Origin: Bifidobacterium breve
Lineage (GTDB): Bacteria > Actinomycetota > Actinomycetes > Nanopelagicales > Nanopelagicaceae
NCBI GenBank assembly: GCA_945885625.1
Contig: CAMCYS010000009.1
Span: 1 to 60,736, forward strand
Direction of reading: 5' to 3'
DNA length: 60,736 bases
Part shown: positions 44,765-53,323 of the stretch, piece after piece
Layout: each line of letters opens with the position of its first letter
Position numbering within the stretch: the stretch's first letter is position 1
Program-made: the position numbers and the translations under genes
The notes under the pieces: generated by a model
What the model was told of the DNA's origin: nothing
The model's database searches: none
The model's input: the letters and a program-made list of their open reading frames with translations, nothing else

Positions 44765-45576
44765 CCGGTAAACGGCCTAAATTAATCGCTAGCGATCTTG
44801 ATGGAACAATAGTTGCGCACTACGGCGAAATTTCCCAACGCACCATCGATGCATTCCGTCGCGCCCACGCAATGGGAATTGAGATCTTCTTTGTTACTGG
44901 ACGCCCACCACGTTGGATGCCAGAGATTAAAGAAGCTTTCGGAATCGGAAATGCGATTTGTGGCAACGGCGCAATGTTGTATGACTTAAACACCGGAAAA
45001 GTTCTAGAAGAATGGTTAATGCCGATAGATGCTCAACTTGAAACAGTTAAGCGATTACGAGCCGCGATTCCCCAGATAAGTTTTGCAGTTGAATCACATA
45101 ATTATTTCCATCGCGAAAAGAAATACATTCCTCGTTGGGATGTTGGTTTAGATAATATTGGCGTAGATAACATTGAAGAAATCATGGCATCACCGGCGCT
45201 TAAATTACTTGCGCGATGTTCTGAGCAAGAACTTACCTCTGATGAGATGTTAGAAATTGCCCAGCGAGAACTAACTGGAATTGTCACTGTCACTCATTCA
45301 AACCCACACGATTCACTTCTAGAAATCTCGGCTCTAAATGTCTCAAAAGGGGCCACCTTGTCCAAAATGGCAGCGCGCTTAAATATCGATGCAACCGACT
45401 GTGTTTCATTTGGTGATAACCCAAACGATTTCTCAATGTTGCAATGGTGTGGCCGTTCATATGCAATGTCTGATGGCCACCCTGATGGACCGAAATACGC
45501 TAAATCAGTTGCGTTGCCACATACCGACGATGGTGTCGCGATTGTGATTGAAGAGCTACTAGAACTTCCCGCTTAA
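44761..45576 (+). CDS. HAD-superfamily (Cof-like) phosphatase
   Basis: Cytoplasmic HAD hydrolase of 271 residues, Cof/IIB class. Motif I is [13 protein letters not shown], motif [11 protein letters not shown], motif III lysine in [13 protein letters not shown], motif [17 protein letters not shown]. Such enzymes dephosphorylate sugar phosphates, PLP or nucleotides; the substrate is not predictable. GTG start overlapping serS by 4 nt. It ends about 59 nt before tRNA-Ser. Confidence 0.9.
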   Translation: MTGKRPKLIASDLDGTIVAHYGEISQRTIDAFRRAHAMGIEIFFVTGRPPRWMPEIKEAFGIGNAICGNGAMLYDLNTGKVLEEWLMPIDAQLETVKRLRAAIPQISFAVESHNYFHREKKYIPRWDVGLDNIGVDNIEEIMASPALKLLARCSEQELTSDEMLEIAQRELTGIVTVTHSNPHDSLLEISALNVSKGATLSKMAARLNIDATDCVSFGDNPNDFSMLQWCGRSYAMSDGHPDGPKYAKSVALPHTDDGVAIVIEELLELPA

Positions 45577-45635
45577 CTATCTAGTAATCACTACTCAATT
45601 TTAGATAAGCGCCATCCTCGGGTAGATTACGCCGC

Positions 45636-45718
45636 GGAGGGCTCGCATAGCGGCCGAGTGCACCGGTCTTGAAAACCGGCAGGTGAAAGCCTCGAGGGTT
45701 CAAATCCCTCGCCCTCCG
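45636..45718 (+). tRNA. tRNA-Ser (TGA)
   Basis: Class II tRNA with acceptor GGAGGGC/GCCCTCC, anticodon loop CTTGAAA with TGA, long variable arm (about 45683-45695), T-arm GGGTTCAAATCCC and discriminator G. CCA is encoded directly after (45719-45721), followed by a TTTTTT run that probably terminates transcription. Confidence 0.96.
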
Positions 45719-45873
45719 CCATTTTTTGTAAAGTTACTTAAGCCACTGTTTTTAGGTGGATCTTGTGGCTGATTTCATAGCGCTCAAAGAAGAATCTGCC
45801 TAGCGCGCAGAAAGCCAGGAGAGGAGACTTCGCCTTAGAGATTGATGAGTGGTAACTAAGGGAGTCGTGAAAT

Positions 45874-46674
45874 ATGTCGGGAGTTTTTTCACCGGGCCGC
45901 GCCAAGATTAAAGAGCGCACCCTGCGCACCGATAAATGGTGGCTTGAACCAGCAATTACCTTCGGAGTTCTTTTTTCATTCGTCATCTACGCGACTTTCC
46001 GCGCATTCGAAGGTGCGAATTACTACAAAGATCACCTAATCTCTCCGTTCTATTCACCTTGCTTATCTGAAGCATGTGTTCCCGAAGCAGTTATCTTGGG
46101 CTTCGCACCAGTGAGCGCAGAAATATTAAATTTCGCACTTTCACCAGCGCTAATCATTTTGATTTTCCCACTTGGTTTCCGCATGACTTGTTATTACTAC
46201 CGCAAGGCTTACTACCGTTCATTCTGGTTATCACCACCAGCCTGTGCAGTTGCAGAACCACACACTAAATACACTGGCGAAACTCGCGCGCCACTTATTC
46301 TGCAGAACGCACACCGTTGGTTCTTCTACGCCGGTTTAGTCTTTAACGTAATTCTTACCTACGACGCAATTATTTCATTTAAGAGCGTCGAAGGTGAGTG
46401 GGGACATATGAGCGTTGGTTCAGTGGTACTAACTCTTAGCGCAACTATGTTGTGGCTCTACTCATTGTCTTGTCACACCTGCCGCCACACAATTGGTGGC
46501 CGATTAAAGAATTTCTCAAAACATCCATTGCGTTACAAGTTATGGACTCGCGTTTCATTTCTTAATCATTACCACCAACAGTTTGCGTGGTATTCATTAG
46601 CAGCGGTTGCTTTTGCTGATATTTATGTCCGCCAAGTCGCAACTGGCGCCTGGACCAATTTCTACTTCTTCTAA
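45874..46674 (+). CDS. sdhC: Succinate dehydrogenase membrane anchor (Sdh1/SdhC-like)
   Basis: Single membrane subunit of 266 residues, related to the anchor of the mycobacterial Sdh1 complex (Rv0249c-like), rather than separate SdhC and SdhD. About five hydrophobic segments; several conserved histidines (AHRWFFYAGLVFN, SCHTCRHTIGG, LNHYHQQFAWY) could ligate haem and form the quinone site. SD AAGGGAG 9 nt upstream of the ATG. First gene of an sdhCAB operon. Whether it runs forward or reverse, and which quinone it uses, cannot be read here. Confidence 0.88.
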   Translation: MSGVFSPGRAKIKERTLRTDKWWLEPAITFGVLFSFVIYATFRAFEGANYYKDHLISPFYSPCLSEACVPEAVILGFAPVSAEILNFALSPALIILIFPLGFRMTCYYYRKAYYRSFWLSPPACAVAEPHTKYTGETRAPLILQNAHRWFFYAGLVFNVILTYDAIISFKSVEGEWGHMSVGSVVLTLSATMLWLYSLSCHTCRHTIGGRLKNFSKHPLRYKLWTRVSFLNHYHQQFAWYSLAAVAFADIYVRQVATGAWTNFYFF

Positions 46675-46689
46675 AAGGGGCACGAGTAA

Positions 46690-48573
46690 ATGACAAATAT
46701 GGAACGTCATAGTTACGACGTACTAATCATCGGTGCCGGTGGTGCTGGACTACGTGCTGCAGTAGAAGCTCGCGAAGCAGGTTTGCGCGTAGCAATCATC
46801 TGTAAATCGCTATTCGGCAAAGCCCACACCGTTATGGCTGAAGGTGGCGCAGCTGCCTCAATGGGTAATGTCAACGACAAAGATAGCTGGATGGTCCACT
46901 TCCGCGACACTATGCGCGGTGGAAAATTCCTTAATCATTACCGCATGGCTGAACTACATGCCAAAGAATCACCAGATCGTATTTGGGAACTTGAAACTTG
47001 GGGCGCGCTCTTTGATCGCACTAAAGAAGGCAAGATTTCACAACGTAACTTCGGTGGACATGAATACCCACGTTTAGCTCACGTTGGCGATCGCACAGGC
47101 CTTGAATTAATTCGCACCATGCAGCAACGCATTGTTGCGCTACAACAAAAAGATGGTCGCGAAACTGGCGATATGGAAAGTCACCTCAAAGTTTTTGCTG
47201 AGCTAACCATCACCGACATTCTTAAAGAGAATGGCAAGATCTCAGGTGCATACGGTTACTGGCGCGAAAGCGGCGATGAGGTTTTATTTGAAGCTCCAGC
47301 AGTTGTAATCGCAACTGGTGGCGTTGGCAAGACTTTCAAAATTACTTCCAACTCTTGGGAAGGCACTGGCGATGGCCATGCCCTTGCTCTAAAAGCTGGC
47401 GCAAATTTAGTTGATATGGAATTCTTACAATTCCACCCAACTGGAATGGTTTGGCCGCCATCTGTGCGCGGAATTTTAGTTACCGAATCTGTTCGCGGTG
47501 AAGGTGGCGTCTTAACAAACAATTTAGGTGAGCGTTTTATGTTTAAGTACATCCCAGATGTATTCAAAAATATATATGCTGACAACGAAGCCGAAGCCGA
47601 TCGTTGGTATCTAGATCAAGATAACAACCGTCGCCCACCAGAGTTGTTGCCTCGTGATGAAGTTGCGCGCGCAATTAATACTGAAGTTAAATCAGGTCGC
47701 GGCACCGAACACGGCGGCGTATTCCTTGATGTTTCTAAGCGAATTCCAGCCGATGTAATTAAGAAGCGTTTGCCATCTATGTGGCATCAGTTCTACGAGC
47801 TAGCAGGCGTGGATATCACTAAAGAGGCTATGGAAGTTGGCCCTACTTGCCACTATGTAATGGGTGGCGTTGAAGTAGAGCCAGATAACGCAGCAGCGGT
47901 TGGGGTTCCGGGGCTATTTGCCGCCGGTGAAGTCGCAGGCGGAATGCACGGCTCTAACCGCCTTGGCGGAAACTCACTCTCTGACCTTTTGGTATTCGGT
48001 CGTCGTGCCGGAATGGGCGCGGTTGAATACGTTAAGAACAATGGCGCTAATCCAGTTAGTGATGCTTCAATTAAAACAGCAGCAGCTCGAATTGAAGCGC
48101 CATTCTCACGCGAAGGTGGCGAGAATTCATATTCACTACATGCCGAACTACAAGAAGTTACTCACAACTTAGTTGGCATTATCCGCACTGGCGCAGAAAT
48201 TGAAGAAGCAATTAAAAAGATTGCCGATATTCGTAAGCGCAGCGCAAACGTTTCAGTTTCTGGTGGTCGTAAGTTCAACCCTGGTTTCCACTTAGCTTTT
48301 GACCTAGACAATATGTTATTAGTTGCTGAGAGCACTGCTAAGTCGGCACTTCGCCGGGAAGAGTCTCGTGGCGGACACACACGCGATGATTTCCCAGGAA
48401 TGGATTCCACTTGGCGTAAAGTCAATAACATATCTTCATTCGATGGCAAGCAAGTAAATGTAAAAGCACAGCCGCTACCACCAATGCCCAAAGAGTTATT
48501 CGACCTCTTTGATATTCACGAACTCGAGAAATATCTGACACCCGAAGAAATTGCGAAAGGCGGTTCCAACTAA
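46690..48573 (+). CDS. sdhA: Succinate dehydrogenase flavoprotein subunit
   Basis: FAD-carrying catalytic subunit of 627 residues. FAD-binding GAGGAGLRAAVEAREAGLRV, the histidyl-FAD segment around AHTVMAEGGAAASMG, active-site arginine region HPTGMVWPPSVRGILVTESV and the C-terminal HGSNRLGGNSLSDLLVFGRR are all visible. Length slightly above the usual 580-600. SD AAAAGGGG upstream of the ATG. Overlaps sdhB by 1 nt. Confidence 0.96.
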   Translation: MTNMERHSYDVLIIGAGGAGLRAAVEAREAGLRVAIICKSLFGKAHTVMAEGGAAASMGNVNDKDSWMVHFRDTMRGGKFLNHYRMAELHAKESPDRIWELETWGALFDRTKEGKISQRNFGGHEYPRLAHVGDRTGLELIRTMQQRIVALQQKDGRETGDMESHLKVFAELTITDILKENGKISGAYGYWRESGDEVLFEAPAVVIATGGVGKTFKITSNSWEGTGDGHALALKAGANLVDMEFLQFHPTGMVWPPSVRGILVTESVRGEGGVLTNNLGERFMFKYIPDVFKNIYADNEAEADRWYLDQDNNRRPPELLPRDEVARAINTEVKSGRGTEHGGVFLDVSKRIPADVIKKRLPSMWHQFYELAGVDITKEAMEVGPTCHYVMGGVEVEPDNAAAVGVPGLFAAGEVAGGMHGSNRLGGNSLSDLLVFGRRAGMGAVEYVKNNGANPVSDASIKTAAARIEAPFSREGGENSYSLHAELQEVTHNLVGIIRTGAEIEEAIKKIADIRKRSANVSVSGGRKFNPGFHLAFDLDNMLLVAESTAKSALRREESRGGHTRDDFPGMDSTWRKVNNISSFDGKQVNVKAQPLPPMPKELFDLFDIHELEKYLTPEEIAKGGSN

Positions 48574-49331
48574 TGACTCGCAAACTTAATCTTCGTATCT
48601 GGCGAGGTGATGCCACAAACGGCGCGCTACAAGATGTTATTGTAGAGGCCAACGAGGGCGAAGTTGTTCTCGATGTAATCCACCGCGTACAAGCAACCCA
48701 AATGGGTGACCTCGCAGTTCGTTGGAACTGTAAGGCCGGCAAGTGTGGGTCTTGTTCAATGGAAATTAACGGTAAGCCTCGTCTTGCTTGTATGACTCAG
48801 GTTGCTTCATATGGTGATGACGAAACTATTACCGTTACGCCGCTTCGTGCATTTCCGGTGATTAAAGATCTCGTAACAGATGTCTCATTTAACTACCGCA
48901 AAGCCATGGAAATCCCGGCTTACGAGCATCCAAAAGAGCTTGCACCAGGCGATGCCCGCATGGAACAGATCGATGTTGAGCGCTCACAAGAGTTCCGCAA
49001 GTGCATCGAATGTTTCCTCTGCCAAGATACTTGCCACGTAATTCGCGATCACGAAGAGAACAAGAAGTCTTTCGCTGGACCTCGCTTCTTTATTCGTATC
49101 GCTGAGCTAGATATGCACCCACTTGATACTTTAAAGAATCGTAAGCGCACTGCGCAAGAAGAGCATGGCCTTGGAATGTGTAACATTACAAAGTGCTGTA
49201 CTGAAGTTTGCCCAGAGCACATCAAGATCACCGATAACGCAATCATTCCTATGAAGGAGCGCGTTGTAGATATTAAATATGATCCAGCTCGTATGTTCGC
49301 CGGTCTTCTCAAGCGAGAGAAGCGCAACTAA
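48573..49331 (+). CDS. sdhB: Succinate dehydrogenase iron-sulfur subunit
   Basis: Electron-transfer subunit of 252 residues with three clusters: [2Fe-2S] ligands in CKAGKCGSC and LAC, and two C-terminal Cys groups CIECFLCQDTC and CNITKCCTEVCP for the [4Fe-4S] and [3Fe-4S] centres. It starts within the sdhA stop (TAATG). The arrangement with one anchor upstream fits the Sdh1 type. crcB follows 3 nt after the stop. Confidence 0.96.
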   Translation: MTRKLNLRIWRGDATNGALQDVIVEANEGEVVLDVIHRVQATQMGDLAVRWNCKAGKCGSCSMEINGKPRLACMTQVASYGDDETITVTPLRAFPVIKDLVTDVSFNYRKAMEIPAYEHPKELAPGDARMEQIDVERSQEFRKCIECFLCQDTCHVIRDHEENKKSFAGPRFFIRIAELDMHPLDTLKNRKRTAQEEHGLGMCNITKCCTEVCPEHIKITDNAIIPMKERVVDIKYDPARMFAGLLKREKRN

Positions 49332-49334
49332 GCC

Positions 49335-49688
49335 ATGAAGTCACTGCTACTTGTCGCGATCGGCGGCGTAGCAGGAACCCTAGTTCGCTTTGGCCTATCG
49401 GTTGTTATTCCGGATGATCGCAACGGAACCCTTGCCGCAAATTTGCTAGGTGTAGCACTTGCTAGCGCGCTCTTGGTTTTGATGGAGCGTCGCGGGGTTA
49501 CCGAACTTCGTCATTTATTGTTGCCAGGATTCTGCGCAGGTATGACGACATTCTCTGCAGTTACCGTACAAGTTGTAGAACCGATCACTGGTGGATTTCT
49601 ATTCTTAATTGAAAACATTGTTTTAAGCCTACTAATCGTGCTTATTGTTCTGCCAGTTAGCCGCAAGTTGATTCCGGTGCGTAGATGA
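49335..49688 (+). CDS. crcB: Fluoride exporter CrcB/Fluc, first copy
   Basis: Small four-helix membrane protein of 117 residues of the Fluc fluoride-channel family. Family features: GGVAGTLVRFGLS in helix 1, ANLLGVALASALLV with the conserved Asn, and FCAGMTTFSAVTVQ for the fluoride-path Thr-Phe. It overlaps the second copy by 4 nt, so the channel is probably a heterodimer of two antiparallel subunits, as in other Gram-positive pairs. It lies 3 nt after sdhB, thus probably expressed with respiration genes. Confidence 0.92.
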   Translation: MKSLLLVAIGGVAGTLVRFGLSVVIPDDRNGTLAANLLGVALASALLVLMERRGVTELRHLLLPGFCAGMTTFSAVTVQVVEPITGGFLFLIENIVLSLLIVLIVLPVSRKLIPVRR

Positions 49689-50023
49689 ATACTTTATATG
49701 TGATTCTTGGCGCTGCAGTTGGCGCACCCGCGCGCTTTGCGATTGATCAATACATACGAAAATTTACCGATAAGCCCTACGGAATCTTTCTCGTAAATGT
49801 AATTGGCTCATTTATCATCGGATTAACTTTTACAAAATCTGAAACCATTTACGATTTATTGGCCGTTGGCTTTGCCGGCGCATTTACAACTTGGTCAACG
49901 TTTATGCTCGATATCTACCTAGGGTTTGAGCTAAAGCGCTATCGCGAGATAACCATCAACTTGGTTATGTCACTCGGCTTTGGCCTAGCTGCCGCTTACT
50001 TAGGGCTACAGATAGCTGGTTAA
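49685..50023 (+). CDS. crcB: Fluoride exporter CrcB/Fluc, second copy
   Basis: Second Fluc subunit, 112 residues, more canonical than the first: GAAVGAPARFAIDQYI, FLVNVIGSFIIGL with the pore Asn, and GFAGAFTTWSTFMLD with the Thr/Ser track. Overlap ATGA with the first copy. I see no fluoride riboswitch in front of the pair. Its last base abuts the pepP stop on the other strand with no gap. Confidence 0.93.
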   Translation: MNTLYVILGAAVGAPARFAIDQYIRKFTDKPYGIFLVNVIGSFIIGLTFTKSETIYDLLAVGFAGAFTTWSTFMLDIYLGFELKRYREITINLVMSLGFGLAAAYLGLQIAG

Positions 50024-51475
50024 TTAACCGAGAATTGAAGCCATCCAAGCTTCGATTGCATCAGGATGGCGCGGAATATCTTCACTTAAGTTACGGCATC
50101 CATCTGCAGTAACAATGACATCGTCTTCGATGCGGATACCGATTCCGCGATATTCAGGAGCAAAGAGTTCGTCATCAGGCTGGATATATAGACCTGGTTC
50201 AACGGTTAGAACCATTCCTTCCTGCAGCACGCCATCGCGGTACATATCTTGACGAGCATGTTCGCAATCGTGGACATCAAGACCTAAGTGATGGCTTACG
50301 CCGTGCAGAGTCCAACGGCGATGTAGACCAACTTCTGGCTTCATTGATTCTTCGGCGCTAACGGTAAGCACGCCCATATCTGCCAGACCTTGAGCAAGCA
50401 CTCGTTGCGCAGCACGATTGATCTCTAAGAATTTAACTCCTGGCTTAACTGCAGCAAAACCCGCAAGCTGTGCCTCGTAAACCAACATATATAGAGCGCG
50501 GTGAGCTGGCGTGAACTTTCCATTTACCGGCAAGGTGCGCGTGATATCTGCGGTGTAATAAGAATCCATTTCTACACCAGCATCGAGAAGTAAAAGTTCA
50601 CCGTTGCGCACTGCTCCATCGTTGCGAATCCAGTGCAGCACGCAGGCATGCGAACCAGCGGCTGCAATAGTTGTATAGCCAATGTCATTTCCTTCAAGGC
50701 GGGCGCGACCGAAGAATGCGCCTTCGACAATGCGTTCACCGCGAGGGTGGTCTGCAGCAGCAGGCATTGCGGCGATTACATCTGAGAAACCACGACCGGT
50801 TGAATCAACAGCGGCCTGCAATTGGCCAACTTCGTACTCATCTTTTATAAGGCGCTGTTCAGAGGTAAATGTCTGGAACTCAGCTTCGCGTGTATGAACC
50901 GAGATCAACTTATCCATCAAGGCATCTTCACCGCGGATCAACAAAGTCTCTTTACTAAAGCGCAGCAAACCTTCGATGTTATCTACATTGCGAGTTTCAA
51001 TCTGATAAACAGTCGCGGCTTCTTCAAGTGTGAAATGGCGACCAACCCAGAGTTCTCCATATTTACGATCTGTGTAGAAAGCATCTGTTTCGCGAGTCGA
51101 ACGTGGATGCAGGTAAAGATAAGCATCGTGTCCGCCCTCAGTCTTTGGCTCTAAGACTAAAACTGAATCAGCAATAGCATCGGCGCCTTGTACGCCGCTG
51201 TAATAAGCAAAAGCGCTATGTGGGCGATAGACATATTCAGTGTCATTGGAGCGAGTCTTGTAATTTCCAGAAGGAATCACCAAACGAATATTTGGGAAAG
51301 CCTCCGACAAAACTTGGCGACGGGTGAAGGCGTAAGTAACAACTTCAAGCGGTTGCAAACCCTCGAGGTTTGAAGGAGCCCAGCCGGTGCGCATAAATTC
51401 TGCATATTGCGCAGGCGGTGCAACATCGTAAGGACGTGCATTCTTTACTTCTGGGGCTTCAACCTTCTCATTCAT
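50024..51475 (-). CDS. pepP: Xaa-Pro aminopeptidase (M24B)
   Basis: Cytoplasmic metallopeptidase of 483 residues removing N-terminal residues before proline. N-terminal AMP_N domain (about 40-190, RRQVLSEAFPNIRLVIPSGN, YRPHSAFAYYSGV), then the pita-bread M24 domain with metal ligands in LLLDAGVEMDSYYTADITRT (two Asp), HGVSHHLGLDVHD (His), TVEPGLYI (Glu) and GIRIEDDV (Glu). All ligands present. A TACTCT box lies 7 nt upstream of the ATG, suggesting a leaderless transcript. Confidence 0.95.
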   Translation of the reverse strand: MNEKVEAPEVKNARPYDVAPPAQYAEFMRTGWAPSNLEGLQPLEVVTYAFTRRQVLSEAFPNIRLVIPSGNYKTRSNDTEYVYRPHSAFAYYSGVQGADAIADSVLVLEPKTEGGHDAYLYLHPRSTRETDAFYTDRKYGELWVGRHFTLEEAATVYQIETRNVDNIEGLLRFSKETLLIRGEDALMDKLISVHTREAEFQTFTSEQRLIKDEYEVGQLQAAVDSTGRGFSDVIAAMPAAADHPRGERIVEGAFFGRARLEGNDIGYTTIAAAGSHACVLHWIRNDGAVRNGELLLLDAGVEMDSYYTADITRTLPVNGKFTPAHRALYMLVYEAQLAGFAAVKPGVKFLEINRAAQRVLAQGLADMGVLTVSAEESMKPEVGLHRRWTLHGVSHHLGLDVHDCEHARQDMYRDGVLQEGMVLTVEPGLYIQPDDELFAPEYRGIGIRIEDDVIVTADGCRNLSEDIPRHPDAIEAWMASILG

Positions 51476-51488
51476 AAGACTTAGAGTA
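51476..51488 (-). promoter_or_regulatory. Leaderless-type promoter of pepP
   Basis: TACTCT, AAGTCTT, ATG on the minus strand; no SD. Confidence 0.6.
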
Positions 51489-51563
51489 CATAAGAAGAAT
51501 TACTTTGTAACTATTTGATAATGGTATTGACCTTGCCCTCATTAGCCGTAGGGTTAAGACACT

Positions 51564-52376
51564 ATGTCGATGGCTACGCGGGAAATTGCTGATTTAGCGC
51601 GCGAAATCCGCATACAGATTCTGCACACAATTAAAGGTGCGGGTATGGGCCATATCGGTGGAGATTTCTCAGTCACCGATATCTTGGCAACTCTCTTTGG
51701 CGCAGTTCTTAAAGTTGATCCTAAAGAACCAAATAAAGCCGACCGCGATCGTTTAATCCTTAGTAAAGGCCATGCCGCAGTTGCGTTGTACTCAACTCTG
51801 GCTCTACGTGGCTTCTTTCCAGTTGAAGATCTAAAAACTTTTGCAAAACCGTTAAGCAACTTAAATGGACACCCAAACCGCAATAAAGTTCCGGGCGTTG
51901 AGTCAAATACCGGCCCACTCGGCCACGGCTTTCCCATTGCGGTTGGTACTGCAATTGGTGCACAGCTCGCAAAGAGCGGTTCGCGTTCCTTTGTAATTAT
52001 GGGTGATGGCGAACTTCAAGAGGGCAGCAACTGGGAGGCGGCGATGTTTGCCGGCCATCGCAAACTTACAAACCTTATTGCAGTGGTCGATCGCAATGGT
52101 TTCCAGCAGGGAAGTCCAACTTCAAAGACAAACGAACTTGATCCGCTAGATAAGAAATTTGAAGCATTTGGCTGGGAAGTCTGTGTAGTTGATGGACATA
52201 ACCACGAAGCACTTCTAAAAGCATTTACTGATCCACAGACCAAACCAAGAGTCATAATCGCGCAGACCACTAAAGGTAAGGGCGTGGACTTTATGGAAGG
52301 TAAAGCTGAATGGCACCATAAAGTTCCATCGGATGAACAATATGAACAAGCGCTCGAGCAGGTAGGTAAGCAATGA
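51564..52376 (+). CDS. Split transketolase, N-terminal (TPP-binding) subunit
   Basis: Transketolase A subunit of 270 residues: HTIKGAGMGHIGGDFSVTDI, LSKGHAAVALYSTLA, and the TPP/Mg motif MGDGELQEGSNWEAAMFAG ending NGFQ. Together with the next gene it makes a complete transketolase as two chains, translationally coupled (ATGA overlap). With the FGGY kinase and TIM-barrel isomerase that follow, gene content matches the large subunit (AptA) of D-apulose-4-phosphate transketolase in the D-apiose pathway. That specific role is inferred; a general pentose-phosphate or other sugar role is possible. TAGGGT box 9 nt upstream. Confidence 0.85.
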   Translation: MSMATREIADLAREIRIQILHTIKGAGMGHIGGDFSVTDILATLFGAVLKVDPKEPNKADRDRLILSKGHAAVALYSTLALRGFFPVEDLKTFAKPLSNLNGHPNRNKVPGVESNTGPLGHGFPIAVGTAIGAQLAKSGSRSFVIMGDGELQEGSNWEAAMFAGHRKLTNLIAVVDRNGFQQGSPTSKTNELDPLDKKFEAFGWEVCVVDGHNHEALLKAFTDPQTKPRVIIAQTTKGKGVDFMEGKAEWHHKVPSDEQYEQALEQVGKQ

Positions 52377-53323
52377 GCGAAAAACTCGAAGAGTTCGATA
52401 ACCGCATTATCTTTGCCAAGACTTTGATTGCGCTGGCAACCGAAAACCCTAAGATCGTTGTTGTCTGCAATGACTCAGTTGGTTCAAGCAACTTAGGCGA
52501 ATTCCGCGATCTCTTTCCTGATCGTTTAGTCGATGTCGGTATCGCAGAACAGAACATGGTCGGCGTCGCCGCAGGCCTAGCAAATGCTGGATTTACCCCA
52601 TTTGTATGCGCCGCAGCCCCGTTTTTAACTGGTCGCGCGCTCGAGCAGATCAAAGCCGATGTTGTTTATACTCGCACAAATGTAAAGCTCTGCGGCATGA
52701 GCCCTGGAGTTTCTTACGGCGAACTCGGACCAACTCACCATTCAATTGAAGATATTGCTTGGATGCGCGCCCTTGATTCACTTCCAATTGTTCTACCTGC
52801 CGATGAAGCACAAACAAAAGAAGCGGTTACCTGGGCGGCAAATACAACCGGCCCAGTATTCATGCGCATTGGCCGCTTTAAAGTTCCGTCAGTATCGCAA
52901 GGACAAAGCCCAGCATTCGTCCCCAATAAAGCGATGCGCATCATCGATGGTAACGACATCACAATTATTGCAACTGGCACTTTGGTTTCGCGCGCAGTTG
53001 CTGCAGCACACCAATTAAAGGCAGATGGAATATCAGCGCGCGTAATTAACCTTTCAACTGTTTCACCGCTTGATACCTCTGAAATCCTTCTTGCTGCGAA
53101 AGAAACTAAAGCGATTATCACTGCAGAAGAATCAGTAACTCGCGGTGGCGTCGGCGGAGCAATCGCCGAGTTTGTTGTCCAGAACCACCCAGTTGCCATG
53201 AAGTTACTTGGCACAGATACCTTTGCACCAACTGGTTCCGTTTCTTATCTTCTTGAGCATTACGGACTCACCGCAGATTCAATCGTTGCCTCTGCCCGAG
53301 AACTCTTAAAGCATGGAAAATAG
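52373..53323 (+). CDS. Split transketolase, C-terminal (pyrimidine-binding) subunit
   Basis: Transketolase B subunit of 316 residues: pyrimidine-binding domain with FPDRLVDVGIAEQNMVGVAA (the TPP-activating Glu in GIAEQN), then VYTRTNVKLCGMSPGVSYGE and GPTHHSIEDIAWMRALDSLP, and a C-terminal domain (about 195-310). It overlaps the kinase gene by 11 nt. Candidate small subunit (AptB) of D-apulose-4-phosphate transketolase; inferred from context as for its partner. Confidence 0.85.
   Translation: MSEKLEEFDNRIIFAKTLIALATENPKIVVVCNDSVGSSNLGEFRDLFPDRLVDVGIAEQNMVGVAAGLANAGFTPFVCAAAPFLTGRALEQIKADVVYTRTNVKLCGMSPGVSYGELGPTHHSIEDIAWMRALDSLPIVLPADEAQTKEAVTWAANTTGPVFMRIGRFKVPSVSQGQSPAFVPNKAMRIIDGNDITIIATGTLVSRAVAAAHQLKADGISARVINLSTVSPLDTSEILLAAKETKAIITAEESVTRGGVGGAIAEFVVQNHPVAMKLLGTDTFAPTGSVSYLLEHYGLTADSIVASARELLKHGK

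Noticed and set aside
49320..49335. Fluoride riboswitch before crcB
   Set aside because: Only 3 nt separate sdhB and crcB; no aptamer-like sequence is there or can fit.
51564..53323. Frameshifted single transketolase gene
   Set aside because: The two parts end and start at the normal domain border with an ATGA overlap, the usual form of true split transketolases, rather than a broken gene.
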